Assembly (NCBI RefSeq): GCF_003265705.1
Contig: NW_020312828.1
Coordinates: forward strand, 52,563,627 to 52,627,626
Direction of reading: 5' to 3'
DNA: 64,000 nt
Source: Callorhinus ursinus
Lineage: Eukaryota; Chordata; Mammalia; Carnivora; Otariidae
Shown here in pieces: positions 24,046-34,206 of this stretch. The first letter of the stretch is position 1. Each line of letters begins with the position of its first letter. A program made the position numbers and the translations under genes. Under the pieces are notes generated by a model. That model searched no databases. It worked only from the letters and a program-made list of their open reading frames with translations, and was not told where the DNA came from.

Positions 24046-24226
24046 GCTGGCACCTGGGTGGCTCAGCTGGTTAAGTGTCTGACTCTTGATTTTGGCTCAG
24101 GTCATGATCTCAGGGTCATGATCTTAGGGTCGTGAGATCGAGCCCCACATTGGGCTCCACACTGGATGTGGAGCCTGCTTAAGATTCTCTCTCCCTCCCC
24201 CTCCCTCTGTCCCCCCCCAACAAAAA
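24046..24226 (+). mobile_element. Can-SINE, sense, inside LINE-1
   Basis: GGCACCTGGGTGGCTCAGC head, a duplicated TCATGATCTCAGGG / TCATGATCTTAGGG segment, CCACATTGGGCTCCACAC, and a pyrimidine-rich end before the A tail. Flanked by AAGAAACTGCCA at 24034-24045 and 24227-24238 (12-base target duplication). Confidence 0.95.
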
Positions 24227-25101
24227 AGAAACTGCCAAACTGTTTTCAAGAGTGTCTATACCATTTTACATTTCCACCAGCAATATATGAGAGATCCACT
24301 TTCTCCACATCCTTGCCAAATGATAATTTGGTATTATCACTATTTCTTATTTTGGCTGTTCTAAAGAATGTGGAATAATATTTTATCATGATCTGAATTT
24401 GCACTTCCCTTGTGGCTAGTGTTACTAAACACTTCTGCATGTACCATGGTATATACCTTTGTCACTGAAATTTCTCTTCATGTCTTTGCCAATTTTCTAA
24501 TTGGATTATTTGTGTTTTTTTAAATACTGATTTTTAAGAGTTTTTTGTTTGTTGCTCTTATTGAGTTTTTAAAAAATATATTCTAGGTATAAGCCCTTTG
24601 TCAGTTACATGGTTTGCAAATATTTCTCCTAGTCTGTAGCTTGTCTTTTTAAATTTCTTTCTTAATAAAGTCATCATAGTACAAGATTTTCTAATTCTGA
24701 TGAAGTCTAAATTATCATATTTTTCAATGAATCATGATTTTGGTGTCTTATTTAAGAAATCTTCACAAAGCTCTAGGTACTAAAGATTTTCTCCTATGTT
24801 ATTTTCAATTTTTACTTTACATTTAAATGTCTTAATAATGTATTTTTTGTATAACATGAGGTATAAGTCAGTTTCTTTCTTTTTTTTGCTTATGGATATC
24901 CAGTTGCTTCAGCACCACTTATTGAAAAGATTATTCTTCTTATATTGAATTGCTTTTGCACCTTTAGAAAAAAATAAATCAATCTGCTGTATTTGTGTGG
25001 GTCTACTTCTAAGTTATTTATTCTTTCCAATTGATCTATGTGTCTCTCCTTTTACCAGTACCACTACACAGTCTTGGTTTCCATAGTATATCATCATTCT
25101 T

Positions 25102-25541
25102 TTTTTTTCTTTTTTTTTTTTTTTTTGAGAGAATGTGCACCAGCGAGCTGGGGGGCAGGGATGGGGGAGGTGGTAGAGGGAGAGGAAGAATCTTAACAAG
25201 CAGGGTCCACGCCCAGCACAGAGCCCAACAAGGTGGGGGGGGGCCCTCTATCTCACAACCCTGAGATCACAACCTGAGCTGAAATCAAGAGTCAGATGCT
25301 GGGGCTCCTGGGTGGCTCAGTCGTTAAGCGTCTGCCTTCGGCACCCTCATGATCCCAGGGTCCTGGGATCAAGCCCTGCATCAGGATCCCTGCTCTGCAG
25401 GAAGTCTGCTTCTCCCTCTCCCACTCCCCCTGCTTGTGTTCCCTCTCTTGCTGTGTCTCTCTCTCTCTCTCCGTCAGAAAATAAATAAAATCTTAAAAAA
25501 AAAAAGTCAGATGCTTAAGTGACTGCCACCCAGGTGCCCCA
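25102..25541 (-). mobile_element. Can-SINE, antisense, interrupted by a second SINE
   Basis: A T-tract near 25110-25126, GAGAGAATGTGCACCAGC, CCTGAGATCACAACCTGAGC, then after the nested SINE TGCCACCCAGGTGCCCC. Target duplication GTATATCATCATTCTT (25086-25101) and GTATACCATCATTCTT (25542-25557), 15 of 16 identical. The body is more diverged than that of the nested copy. Confidence 0.92.
25301..25504 (+). mobile_element. Can-SINE, sense, nested in an antisense Can-SINE
   Basis: GGGGCTCCTGGGTGGCTCAG head, GTCGTTAAGCGTCTGCC, CATGATCCCAGGGTCCTGGG, CTCTCTCTCTCTCTC and an A-rich tail. The perfect target duplication AGTCAGATGCT lies at 25290-25300 and 25505-25515. It is therefore younger than its host SINE, which is younger than the host LINE-1. 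Confidence 0.95.
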
Positions 25542-26159
25542 GTATACCATCATTCTTAAACACAGGTGGAGTGATTCTTGCTACTTTATTCTTCTTTTAA
25601 AAAGTTGTTAATGCTATTCTAGTTCCTCTGCTTTTCCATATAAATTTTAGAATAACTTTGTCTAAATCTATAAAACATCTTGCTGATATATTTACAAGGA
25701 AACTGTATGCTAATTTGAGGAGAACTGACATGTTTCCTATTCTTTACCATACTGAGTCTTTTGATCATGATGTGATATGCCTTTCCATTTAAGATCTTTG
25801 ATTTCTTTCATCAGTATTCTGTAGTTTTCAGTACACAAAGCCTGCACATTTTATTAAATTTACACCTACTTCATTTTTGAGTGATTACAAATGCTATTGT
25901 TTTTGATCTTGGTTTCTACCTTTTCATTGCTAGTGAATAGAAACATAATTGATTTCTGAATGCTTATTTATATCCTGCAAACTTCTTTAACTCACTTATT
26001 AGAAGTTTTTTTGTAGATTCCTTGGATTTTCTACATAGGCAATCATATCATTTGCAAATAGGGATAGTTTTATTTCTTCCTTCCCAATTTATATTTTATT
26101 TTCCTTTTTTGCCTTATTGTCCTGGCTAAAACTTCTACACAATTTCTTCCATAAATTAG

Positions 26160-26590
26160 AAGAGAAGGGACAGTTTTCAACTCAAGTATGAAGCCATTAT
26201 TATATTTATATCAAAACAAGACAAAGATAGTACAAAAATAAAAACTACAACAAATATCCCTTATGACTATACAAGCAAAACTTCTTAACAAAATGTTAGA
26301 AAACAGAATCCAATAACACATAAAAAGAATTACATACCATGAACAAGTGGGGTTTATTTCAAGGATACAAGACTGGTTTGATATCTAAAAATAAGTCAAT
26401 GTAATCTACTGTATTAATAGGCTAAAGAAGAAAAATCACCTGATCATATCAACTAATATAGAAAAAGCATTTGACAAAATGAGACATCCATTCATGATGA
26501 AAACTCTCAGAAAAACTAGGAATAGAGGGGATCAATCTCAACTTCATCAAATACAAAAGTGATAAACTATAGCTCAAATTAAATCAAAAG
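26160..26590 (+). mobile_element. LINE-1 ORF2 fragment, sense (inverted 5' part)
   Basis: In sense orientation it encodes reverse-transcriptase-region motifs with stops: HEQVGFI followed by RIQDWFDI, then NHLIIS and [12 protein letters not shown]. It comes from ORF2 5' of the point reached by the adjoining antisense segment. It is not functional. Confidence 0.82.
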
Positions 26591-26829
26591 AGTTGTGTTA
26601 TATATTCACTGTTATGAATCAGGCACTAATATATGTGCCGAGAATCCACTATGTCACTACACATATGTTAATAACTGGTAAATTCCATTATTTAACATAC
26701 AGTGAGTAAAGTTCACAAGAAAGTTTACAAATTCTACAATGACCCTATGGGGATACTGATTCAAAATGTATTTCATTCCTTAATTTGGAAAGTCTACCTT
26801 AGAAACAGGGTAGGATCCTTGTCTTTATC

Positions 26830-27149
26830 TCTACTCTTTCATCCATTCATTCAAAAAATATTTATTGAAGCTATACCACATGATTGAAACTGCTGCAGGT
26901 ATTGGGGGTACAATAGGGAAACCAACCTTCCTGACACCATGCAGCTTGCATTCTGATAAGAGGAAATATAAAAAATATACTGAATTATTAATATATGCCA
27001 CACTGTATATTATATAATGATTAGTATTATGAAAAAAATGAAATAGGAAAGTAAGGGAGGAAATACTGTGGTGGTGGTAGATACAAATAGGATGGTCAGG
27101 AAAGGCCTCACTGGAAAGGTGGTACATGAGCAAGTATTTAAGGAGATGA
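26830..27149 (+). repeat. Ancient LINE-1 (L1ME-type), left part of a split copy
   Basis: CCATTCATTCAAAAAATATTTATTG, GGTATTGGGGGTACAATAGG, GATGGTCAGGAAAGGCCTCAC and GGTGGTACATGAGCAAG follow this repeat in order. It resumes at 27866 after the inserted LTR-like element. Confidence 0.65.
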
Positions 27150-27863
27150 GTATGCTGGGCAGAATAATGTCTCTCTCCCAAATATGTCCACATCCTCATC
27201 CCTGAAACCCCTGAGTATGTTATCTTACATGGCAAAAAAGACTTTGCACATATTAATAAGGTTACCAACCTTGAGATGGAGAGATTATCTGGGTGGGCCT
27301 AATCTAATCACATTGGTCCTTAAAATCAAAGCACCTTTCCCAGCTAGGGTCAGAAGGAGATGTGACTACAGAAGAAAGGTCAGAAGGATGCAATCTCTTT
27401 TTTTGCTCTGAAAATGGAGAAAGGGTATCACAAGCCAATGAATGTGGGTAGCTTCTAGAAGCTGAAAAAGGAAATGGATTCTCCTCTAGAGCCTCCAAAA
27501 TGAATGCAGACCTTCCAACACCTTGATTTTAGCCCAGTAAGACCTGTGTCTGACTTTTGACCTACAAAATGATAAGATAGGGGCACCTGGGTGGCTCAGT
27601 CAGTTAAGCGTCTGCCTTTAGCTCGGGTCACGATCTCAGGGTCCTGGGATCGGGCCCCATGTCTGGCTCCCTGCTCTGCAGGGAGTCTGCTTCTCCCTCT
27701 CTCTCTGCCCTTCCCCCCACCCCGCCCCTGCTCATGCTCACTCTCTCTCAAATAAATAAATCTTAAAAAAAAAAACCCAAATGATAAGATAATAAATTTG
27801 TGTTGCTTTAAACCACTAAGTTTGTGGGAATTTGTTACAGCAGCAATAGAAAACTAATACAGG
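27150..27863 (+). mobile_element. LTR-like element (MLT1/MaLR-type, subfamily uncertain), split by a SINE
   Basis: Starts TATGCTGGGCAGAATAATG and continues CCAAATATGTCCACATCC, CTTACATGGCAAAAAAGAC, AGATTATCTGGGTGGGCC, TAGAAGCTGAAAAAGG. It ends ATAATAAATTTGTGTTGCTTT, GGAATTTGTTACAGCAGC and AACTAATACAGG. It is non-coding. Its 3' end resembles that of the element at 56459-57085. The family name is from memory. Confidence 0.6.
27580..27778 (+). mobile_element. Can-SINE, sense, inside the LTR-like element
   Basis: GGGGCACCTGGGTGGCTCAG head and AAATAAATAAATCTTAAAAA tail. The perfect 13-base target duplication AAATGATAAGATA lies at 27567-27579 and 27779-27791. Confidence 0.97.
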
Positions 27864-27865
27864 GA

Positions 27866-28990
27866 AGGAGTGTCTTACTTGGTCAAGGAGCAGTGGGGAG
27901 GCCAGGAAGTCTGAAAAAGAGCAGTAATAGAAGATGAGGTCAGAGTGGAGGGTGGAGGTAAAAGATCATGGAGGACCTTGGTGGCCAGTGTAATGTTTGT
28001 TTTTATTCCACTGTAAATTTTTTAACAGAGGAATGTGTTTCATCTTATATTGTAAAGGGATGACAGCTCTATGAAGGGCAAGGACAAAAGCCTAGAGCCC
28101 AGTGAGGAGGGTCTTTCAGTAACCTAAATGATGGTGGCTTCAATAGGAGCAGTGGTTATGAACATGAGAAGTAGGTAAATATTTTGAAGGTGGAATGGGA
28201 AGGATTTCTCACACTGAGTGTGAGAGATGTCTCAAGGCTTTGGCCCAAGCAAATGGAGATAAAATTGTTAATGAGAAGATTATGAGATAGAGAAGATTAT
28301 GAACAGATTTGGGAGAGAGAACAGGATCTTACTTTCAGAGATGTTAAACTTGAGATACTTCTGGAAGAAACCCAGCTCGTAAGTGATTAGATACATTACT
28401 CTATGGAGTTAGGGGAATGGTCCAAAATGGAGACATAAATCTAGATATCATCAGGGAGCCTGCAGATGGTACTGGAAATCATAAGAGTAGAGGTAATCAC
28501 AAGGGAGTAAGGGTAGATGGGAAAGAAAAAAGTTCTAACAATTTGACTCTGAAGGTCCCCAGTGTTAAGAGATTAGGATACAGGAAGGAATCAGCAAAGG
28601 AGCCTGAAGAGAGGTAACCAGTGAGGTAGGAAAAAACATTAAGGTGTGTGTTCTGGAAACCAAGTGAAGTATGTGCTTCAGGGAGGAGGGTGATCCATAA
28701 TGACAAATGTAGCTTTTAGATGAAGTAAAATGAAAACTGAGAATAGAGCAATTGTTTAAGCAACATGAAGGTGGCAAATGCCCTTGAAAAGAGCAGTTTC
28801 AGAAGAATAGTGGGGATGTAGGATGCTGATCCTGATCAGAGCTGGTTTAAGAAAGACTGAAAGGCAAAGAATTGGCACTGGTAAATGATGATGACCTTCG
28901 CAAGGAGATCTGCTGTAAATAGTAACATCAATCTCAGAGAAGAAGCCACCCATAAAAGCATTTGAAAGGTTTAGCACTGCATTTTTGGCT
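27866..28990 (+). repeat. Ancient LINE-1 (L1ME-type), right part of a split copy
   Basis: Continues the repeat: GAAGATGAGGTCAGAGTGGAG, CATGGAGGACCTTGGTGGCC, GAGATACTTCTGGAAGAAAC, ATCATCAGGGAGCCTGCAGAT, GAATCAGCAAAGGAGCCTGA, GGTGATCCATAATGAC, ending near AAGGAGATCTGCTGTAAATAG. Open frames here (28417-28617 and the minus-strand ones) are incidental. Confidence 0.6.
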
Positions 28991-29369
28991 AATGTTATAG
29001 GAAAATGAAAACACAAGATTTAAATCTCTAGTCCTGGTGTGAAACATGCTAACCTGTACACACTGACCATATATATATATACTGTCTTTGGTCTTATTTT
29101 TATACCTTGTTATACCAGTAGAGTTACTGAAACAATTATCTTTGAACTTACCAATAAACTATCCTATATTCTTGCACAAATAAGCAATCTTTACTCTAAG
29201 AAGCACTGCTGCCAGAAAATAAGTCTAACTATAGACATATGAATGCAGTATAACCTTTTTGCTTGGCTTGATAAGATTTTTTTAAGTGAACTACTTTTTT
29301 ATGGTGAAAACGTTGTAGCTTCTTATTAAAGGGGGCAATGACTAGCAGCAGGAGATTTATGCTTGGAGA

Positions 29370-29389
29370 TATAGATATAGATATAGATG
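29370..29389. repeat. (GATATA)n short tandem repeat
   Basis: Three to four GATATA units. Confidence 0.8.
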
Positions 29390-29739
29390 TTCTTTGTTTC
29401 ATTTTTTTCCCCTTAAGTGTTATAGGTTTTTCCCTTTGACCACTTGTAGAAGATCTCCTGAGTCGTATGAAACGACTTGGCAATACCTTTAGAAATTAAA
29501 GAAAAATCCTGTTGTTGGGGGATATTCTATCAATAATATCTGGAGAATCATTTTTCTTCTGGGCCTATATATGGCTTTCCTAAAAACTATTTCCTTTATA
29601 TGGGAGATATTCACATCTCCTTCCCAATTCTTTCCATCAAACATGGCATAAAAAGCTATTGATGAGTAAGTCAAAGGTTATTTTACCTGGAGAAGCATGA
29701 TAGAAGGGAAACATAATTGGACTTGGCACTTTAGGAAAT

Positions 29740-30000
29740 ATGGTCTCAAAAAAATATTCCCAAACACTTAGACAAATTTAGTATATGAGCAAGGGGGCAT
29801 CTCTAATCAGTAGGCAAAGGATTTTTAGAGATAAGTGGTGTTAGGACAACTAGGTATTCATCTGGAAAAAGATAAAGTTGGCTTCATACTTCACACTGTA
29901 CACCAAGATAAACTCCCTATCAATTTAAGTTTTACATTAAAAAATAAATTATTAGAAGAAAACATACCATTAGGCTTCAAAAGGCTTTCTTAACTTAGAA
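29740..30000 (+). mobile_element. LINE-1 ORF2 C-terminal fragment
   Basis: GGAAAAAGATAAAGTTGGCTTC, TACACCAAGATAAACTCC and TTATTAGAAGAAAACATACC correspond to the end of LINE-1 ORF2 in sense orientation, diverged. Confidence 0.65.
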
Positions 30001-30105
30001 TCTAGAATCCACTTAAAAAATTTTCTCCACTGTTTGTTAAAAACACTTCCTCATGCCTCTGTCTTCCACTCAGCCGAAAAAAACTCTTTTCTTTTTGCTC
30101 TTTAG

Positions 30106-30297
30106 CCATGGCTGAAGTGTTTACCTGTCTGTCCCATATGGGTTCCTGGATGCCATGTCCTGTAACCTTGTGTCGTGACCTCAGCATGACAGCTGTTCTG
30201 AGGACTTGGGCCGAGGCAGAGGCTCACACCTACTGTACGCCTGCAGCTCCTGGCGGCTGGCCTCCTAACGGGGCGGCTGCTCTGCCGAGTCTACTAG
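30106..30297 (+). other. Possible exon of an unidentified plus-strand transcript
   Basis: A GC-richer, CpG-containing island in AT-rich DNA. It is preceded by a strong polypyrimidine tract and AG (CTCTTTTCTTTTTGCTCTTTAG, ending 30105) and followed by a GTAAAAG donor-like sequence at 30298. The frame beginning with CCATGG at 30108 is open to 30311 (67 codons, MAEVFTCLSHMGSW...). I recognise no protein family. It lies about 17.5 kb upstream of ANGPT1 on the opposite strand, so a divergent non-coding transcript is as plausible as a coding exon. It could also be chance or part of an unrecognised repeat. Confidence 0.25.
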
Positions 30298-31200
30298 GTA
30301 AAAGGTCCTGAGGGAGGCTTGCTCTGTACAGACGGACTGCATAATGTTACCGACATCTCTGAGGCAACACAGCGAATATTACTGCCCTGAACCTCCAAAC
30401 CTCATTTTGCTGGGTCCATTTTCCACAAATAGCCATGGTGCAGTGAGGAAAATTAAATCCATGAGACTGTAGGTAAGTCACAATGGCAAAATACAGATTC
30501 GGGACCCTTGTACAATTAGTCTAAGATTCAGACAGTTTAGTAACTATCAAAAATCAAAATGTTCTAAAATATCATTTAGAATATTATTTATTAGAATCAT
30601 TTTGGAGGCTCAAAAAACACATGACGAATTTGAAATAAGGGAAATTTTAAATCATAAAATTCTGGCACTGAATGATCTAAATAAACCCTTTTATTTTACA
30701 GTTAAGAAAACTATAACTCAAGAAATCACCCCACATTACAATGGCTTTCAACTAGAAGCTGGTTAATATACTCCTATAATATTTTCATCATACTTTTATA
30801 AGATAGGCTCCAAATTAGGATTTCAGTATCCAAGCACCAAAAGCAAATTTTATTTTTCGCTTTTAATCTTGACCTCTGAATTCCACTTAGTAGAAACTTT
30901 CCTCCTTTCCCTTTCTTTACTTCTTAACTGATTTTCATAAAATGTACCTTCCAATCCCATGGCAGGGTTATTTGACACCTGTAAGGGAGTTGGGAGATCT
31001 TCAGGATAAATTCCTACATGGCAAACCAAATAAAACATGACTATAAATAATCACAGACGTAAAAGCCAGCCTCCTTGCCCAGGGCCTAAGAGGGATCAGA
31101 GCAATAAAAAGAAATTCAGCAGAAAACGAGTATGGTGCTAGGTAAGGGTGAAAAGCAACATGACCTGTTATTCTGTTTGAATCCCTCTGTGTCTAGGGGG

Positions 31201-31262
31201 GTGTGTGTGTGTGTGTGTGCACGTGTGTGTGTGTGCACGTGTGTGTGCGCACGTGTGTGTGT
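31201..31262. repeat. Compound (GT)n/(GC,AC) alternating purine-pyrimidine tract
   Basis: GT repeats broken by three GCACGTG segments, so CACGTG occurs at 31220-31225, 31236-31241 and 31250-31255. The alternating purine-pyrimidine order is nearly unbroken. Confidence 0.9.
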
Positions 31263-31324
31263 CTATGGTCGGGCCATCATATAAGAAATATGTAATTTCT
31301 CACATAATGATTTGATGCCTGTTA

Positions 31325-31560
31325 AAGGACATAAAAGAATTCGTGGACTCTGCCTGTTGTCCCAAACACCTGGGTTCAAATCCCTGTTCTGACACAGCTA
31401 CTGTGTGCTTTGGGGAAGGCTCTTAATTGCTTCAAACTTGGGCTTTTTCATTTGTGACAGGGAAGTAACCCTGTTTCCCTCCCTGGGATCATGGTGAGGC
31501 TGAAATGAGATAGCACAAGCAGAACGCCTGGTATTCACAGAGATCCAATTAGTTCAGTTT
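31325..31560 (+). repeat. MIR SINE
   Basis: CACCTGGGTTCAAATCCCTG, then GGGAAGGCTCTTAATTGC, a CTTGGGCTTTTTCATTTGTGA segment and GATCATGGTGAGGCTGAAATG are in sense MIR order. Confidence 0.82.
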
Positions 31561-31824
31561 TCATTTGTTTTTATAAAGTAAGACTGCATTAATAAATAGG
31601 AGGAAAAATGCAAACAGTACAGAGTAAATCAGATTGTTGGTTTTGTTTCTTTGCAAACTAGTGATGTTTAAACACCCCTTCCAAGAATACTGTAAATTCC
31701 CCCAAACTCCAAGTAGAGTTCTTCCTAATGCCATTTGAAAGTGCATTGGGTTTGAGAAACTATCTAGAGATACCATGTCTGATACAAGAGCTTGGCAAAA
31801 CATTTTTTTTGGCCTGGTTCACTT

Positions 31825-31961
31825 TTTTTTTTTTTTAAAGACTTTATTTATTTATTTGACAGAGAGAGACACAGTGCGAGAGGGAACACAAGCAGGGGGA
31901 GTGGGAGAGGGAGAAGCAGGCTTCCCACGGAGCAGGGAGCCTGATGCGGGGCTCGATCCCA
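31825..31961 (-). mobile_element. 5'-truncated Can-SINE, antisense
   Basis: Runs from the T-rich end through GACTTTATTTATTTATTTGAC and GAGAAGCAGGCTTCCC to GGGGCTCGATCCCA and stops there, without the tRNA-like head. The perfect 14-base target duplication GGCCTGGTTCACTT at 31811-31824 and 31962-31975 shows the truncation happened at insertion. Confidence 0.95.
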
Positions 31962-32642
31962 GGCCTGGTTCACTTCTGATCCTCTGAGATTTATTTTTCC
32001 CCTGCCTCTCTTTCCTTTTCTCTAACTCTGTTTTTCTTCTTCCCAGAACTGCCCCTGATAACTCCCTGGGCAAAAACCCAGATTTTCTTTTTAATAGCAC
32101 GTGTCCTCCTATGACAGGTTTAGTGGGAACTGAAGGGGGTGAGCATAAATGGAAGAAAGAACATAACCCACACCCACTCCTACTCCTCCCAGCCCCAAGA
32201 ACGCCCTTAGTAACCTCTGTTGTGACCCTTCTTTCCTTTCTGGCTCAGTTTGTTCATCTATTCAGGGCAAGGGTGTAAGGTCACTGGGAGGAGCTATACT
32301 AATTGCACTAGGAAATCTTCTGGTAATGTGAAAACATCAGGGAAAACCAAGAAAGAAAAACAGAAGCACGAAAGGGAAGCTGCTGCCAAAAAAACTGTTA
32401 TTGAATCCCTTCGGATTTATTTAGAGCATACTGCTCTGCATATAAATATGAAACCAAACAAATCTCTAAGCCAGCCTGTTTAGACCAATTTGACATTTCA
32501 ATGGAAAATAAAGCTGTGCCTCTGTGATGCCAAAATATCCCGATGAAAAGTGAAGAATTTTGTCAATAAACAAATATATTTTAAGCTTATTACCTGAGTC
32601 TAGCCCTGCGCTTGGGCACTGATGAGAGGGTAAGAGAAGTAG

Positions 32643-32780
32643 AAAACAGGGCCCTTCGATTCATAGAGTTTACAATATGGCAGGGAACATTAGTAAGTGG
32701 GAACACATAGAAAAACAGGGCCCTTCTATTCAAAGAACTTACAATATGGCAGCAAATATTAATAAGTGGGAACACACTGT
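32643..32780. repeat. 69-base tandem duplication
   Basis: Two copies starting AAAACAGGGCCCTTC at 32643 and 32712. They share TTACAATATGGCAG and AAGTGGGAACACA. About 85% of positions look identical by eye. The unit itself resembles the start of the L1ME-type repeat. Confidence 0.88.
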
Positions 32781-33004
32781 CTAAAATATCAGCCAACCAC
32801 TACACATATGCTGATCACTCTATTATTTTATTTACCTATTATTATTTCTCTCCTATAATTTTTCTTTATAGCCTTCAACAACTAAATCTCTATCTATTCT
32901 ACCAATCTTGCCATCCGTCTGTCCATCTGTCCAACCATCCATTTCTTTATATCTCTATCTCTATTTATCTATCTAAAGAGAAAAATATTATTTATTTTCT
33001 AATT

Positions 33005-33130
33005 TCTCCCCTCTAGAATGTAAGCTCCATGAGAAAGGGGGTTTGGTTTTGCTCACTGCTATACCATGGTCCAAGAACTGAGTCTCACACATAATTGATA
33101 TTCAGTAAATTTTTTTTGAATGAACTAATG
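33005..33130 (+). repeat. L2 LINE 3' end
   Basis: CTAGAATGTAAGCTCCATGAG, TTGCTCACTGCTATACC, then ATTGATATTCAGTAAATTTT and TGAATGAACTAATG: the classic L2 terminus. Confidence 0.88.
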
Positions 33131-33159
33131 ACATAGAGCAATGAGATATTAACAAGAGA

Positions 33160-33310
33160 AATCAGGAAAATCTTCATAGAGAAAAGACATCTTCAGCTGA
33201 ACCATGAAGGACAGACAACATTTGGATAGATGAGCGGAAAAGAGCATTCCAGATATGGGCACAGCATGCCCTAAGATGCCAGGGCTGGAAGAGCACAGCA
33301 TAGGAAATAT
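33160..33310 (+). repeat. Ancient LINE-1 (L1ME-type) fragment
   Basis: GACATCTTCAGCTGAACCATG, GAGCATTCCAGATATGGGC, and CCAGGGCTGGAAGAGC match the same repeat found at 6360 and 57086. Confidence 0.6.
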
Positions 33311-33699
33311 GGGGGAACTATTTCTACCCTCTCTAAAAGAATGTATATCAATGTCTGGCTGCCCAGATTTGGTAGATAAAATATCAGTATTATTTTTTTA
33401 AACTCACAGGTGTTGATAACATTCAAACACAGTCTCTACGTCTTTGTCCTATCGTTCTAGGAGCTTGCAACCCATTACCTTCTTCATTCAGGAATGGCTC
33501 TTCATTGTTTATCAGAATAAGTGAAACTTAAACTTTAGGGACCTCAGAAGAAGAGTAGCTACTGTTGATGCTTAGCTTGTCTTCTGATTTCCAGTTTGGT
33601 CTCTGATCTCTTTTGTCCTTCCTGCTTCACAGTACTTGCGCTGGTACTCAATATATACTTCATTCCCCCTCTTCACTAACACCAATCTAATGTTTAGCT

Positions 33700-34035
33700 G
33701 TATGTGACAACATGATTGAACCTTGACGACATTACGCTAAGTAAAATAAACCAGTCATGGAAGGATAAATATTGCATGATTCTGGTTATATGAGGTAATG
33801 AAAATAGTCTAATTCATAGAATAAGAGACTAGAATGGTGATTGCCATGGGATGAGGGGAGGGTTAATCAACAGGCATAAAGTCTCAATCACACAAGATGA
33901 TAAAGGTCTAGAGATCTGCTGTACAAGACTGTCTCTATAATTAACAATACTGTACACATACAAACTTGTTAAGAAGGTAGATCTCATGTTAGGTGTTACT
34001 ACCACAATAAAATAACATTAAAAATAAAAATAAAA
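33700..34035 (+). mobile_element. LINE-1 3'-end fragment
   Basis: ACATTACGCTAAGTAAAATAAACC, ATGATTCTGGTTATATGAGG, GAATGGTGATTGCCATGG and CTAGAGATCTGCTGTACAAG run to a CAATAAAATAACATTAAAAA tail. Typical old LINE-1 3' UTR in sense. Confidence 0.85.
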
Positions 34036-34187
34036 TTTAAGTTATTAAATAAATAAACCCTGAGGATAGAAACCCTGTGTTCTGCTTGTTCTACTGGCCA
34101 CTTGGCTCTCATATACATGAGGCCACACATTCATTCTTTGGTGATGACCCGAGATCCCAGGCACAGATTGTGGCCCAGCAGAAGCAC

Positions 34188-34206
34188 TATATATATATAT
34201 ATATAT
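34188..34206. repeat. (AT)n microsatellite
   Basis: About nine AT units. Confidence 0.9.

Larger units (their letters stand above)
23340..26150 (-). mobile_element. LINE-1 (L1MA/L1MB-like), antisense part of an inverted copy
   Basis: The antisense 3' UTR (TTTTATTTTGAAGTAATTATAGG, ACAACCACCATAATCAAGATAC) is followed by antisense ORF2 (TTCATCATAATGTTCTTGAG, TGTTTTCAAGAGTGTCTATACC, TTGTCCTGGCTAAAACTTC). It is interrupted by Can-SINEs at 24046 and 25102. Near 26150 the orientation flips: the sense ORF2 piece that follows comes from further 5' in ORF2. This is the structure made by twin priming during LINE-1 insertion. Confidence 0.85.

Noticed and set aside
27184..27411. 75-codon plus-strand open frame
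   Set aside because: Lies within a non-coding LTR-like repeat.
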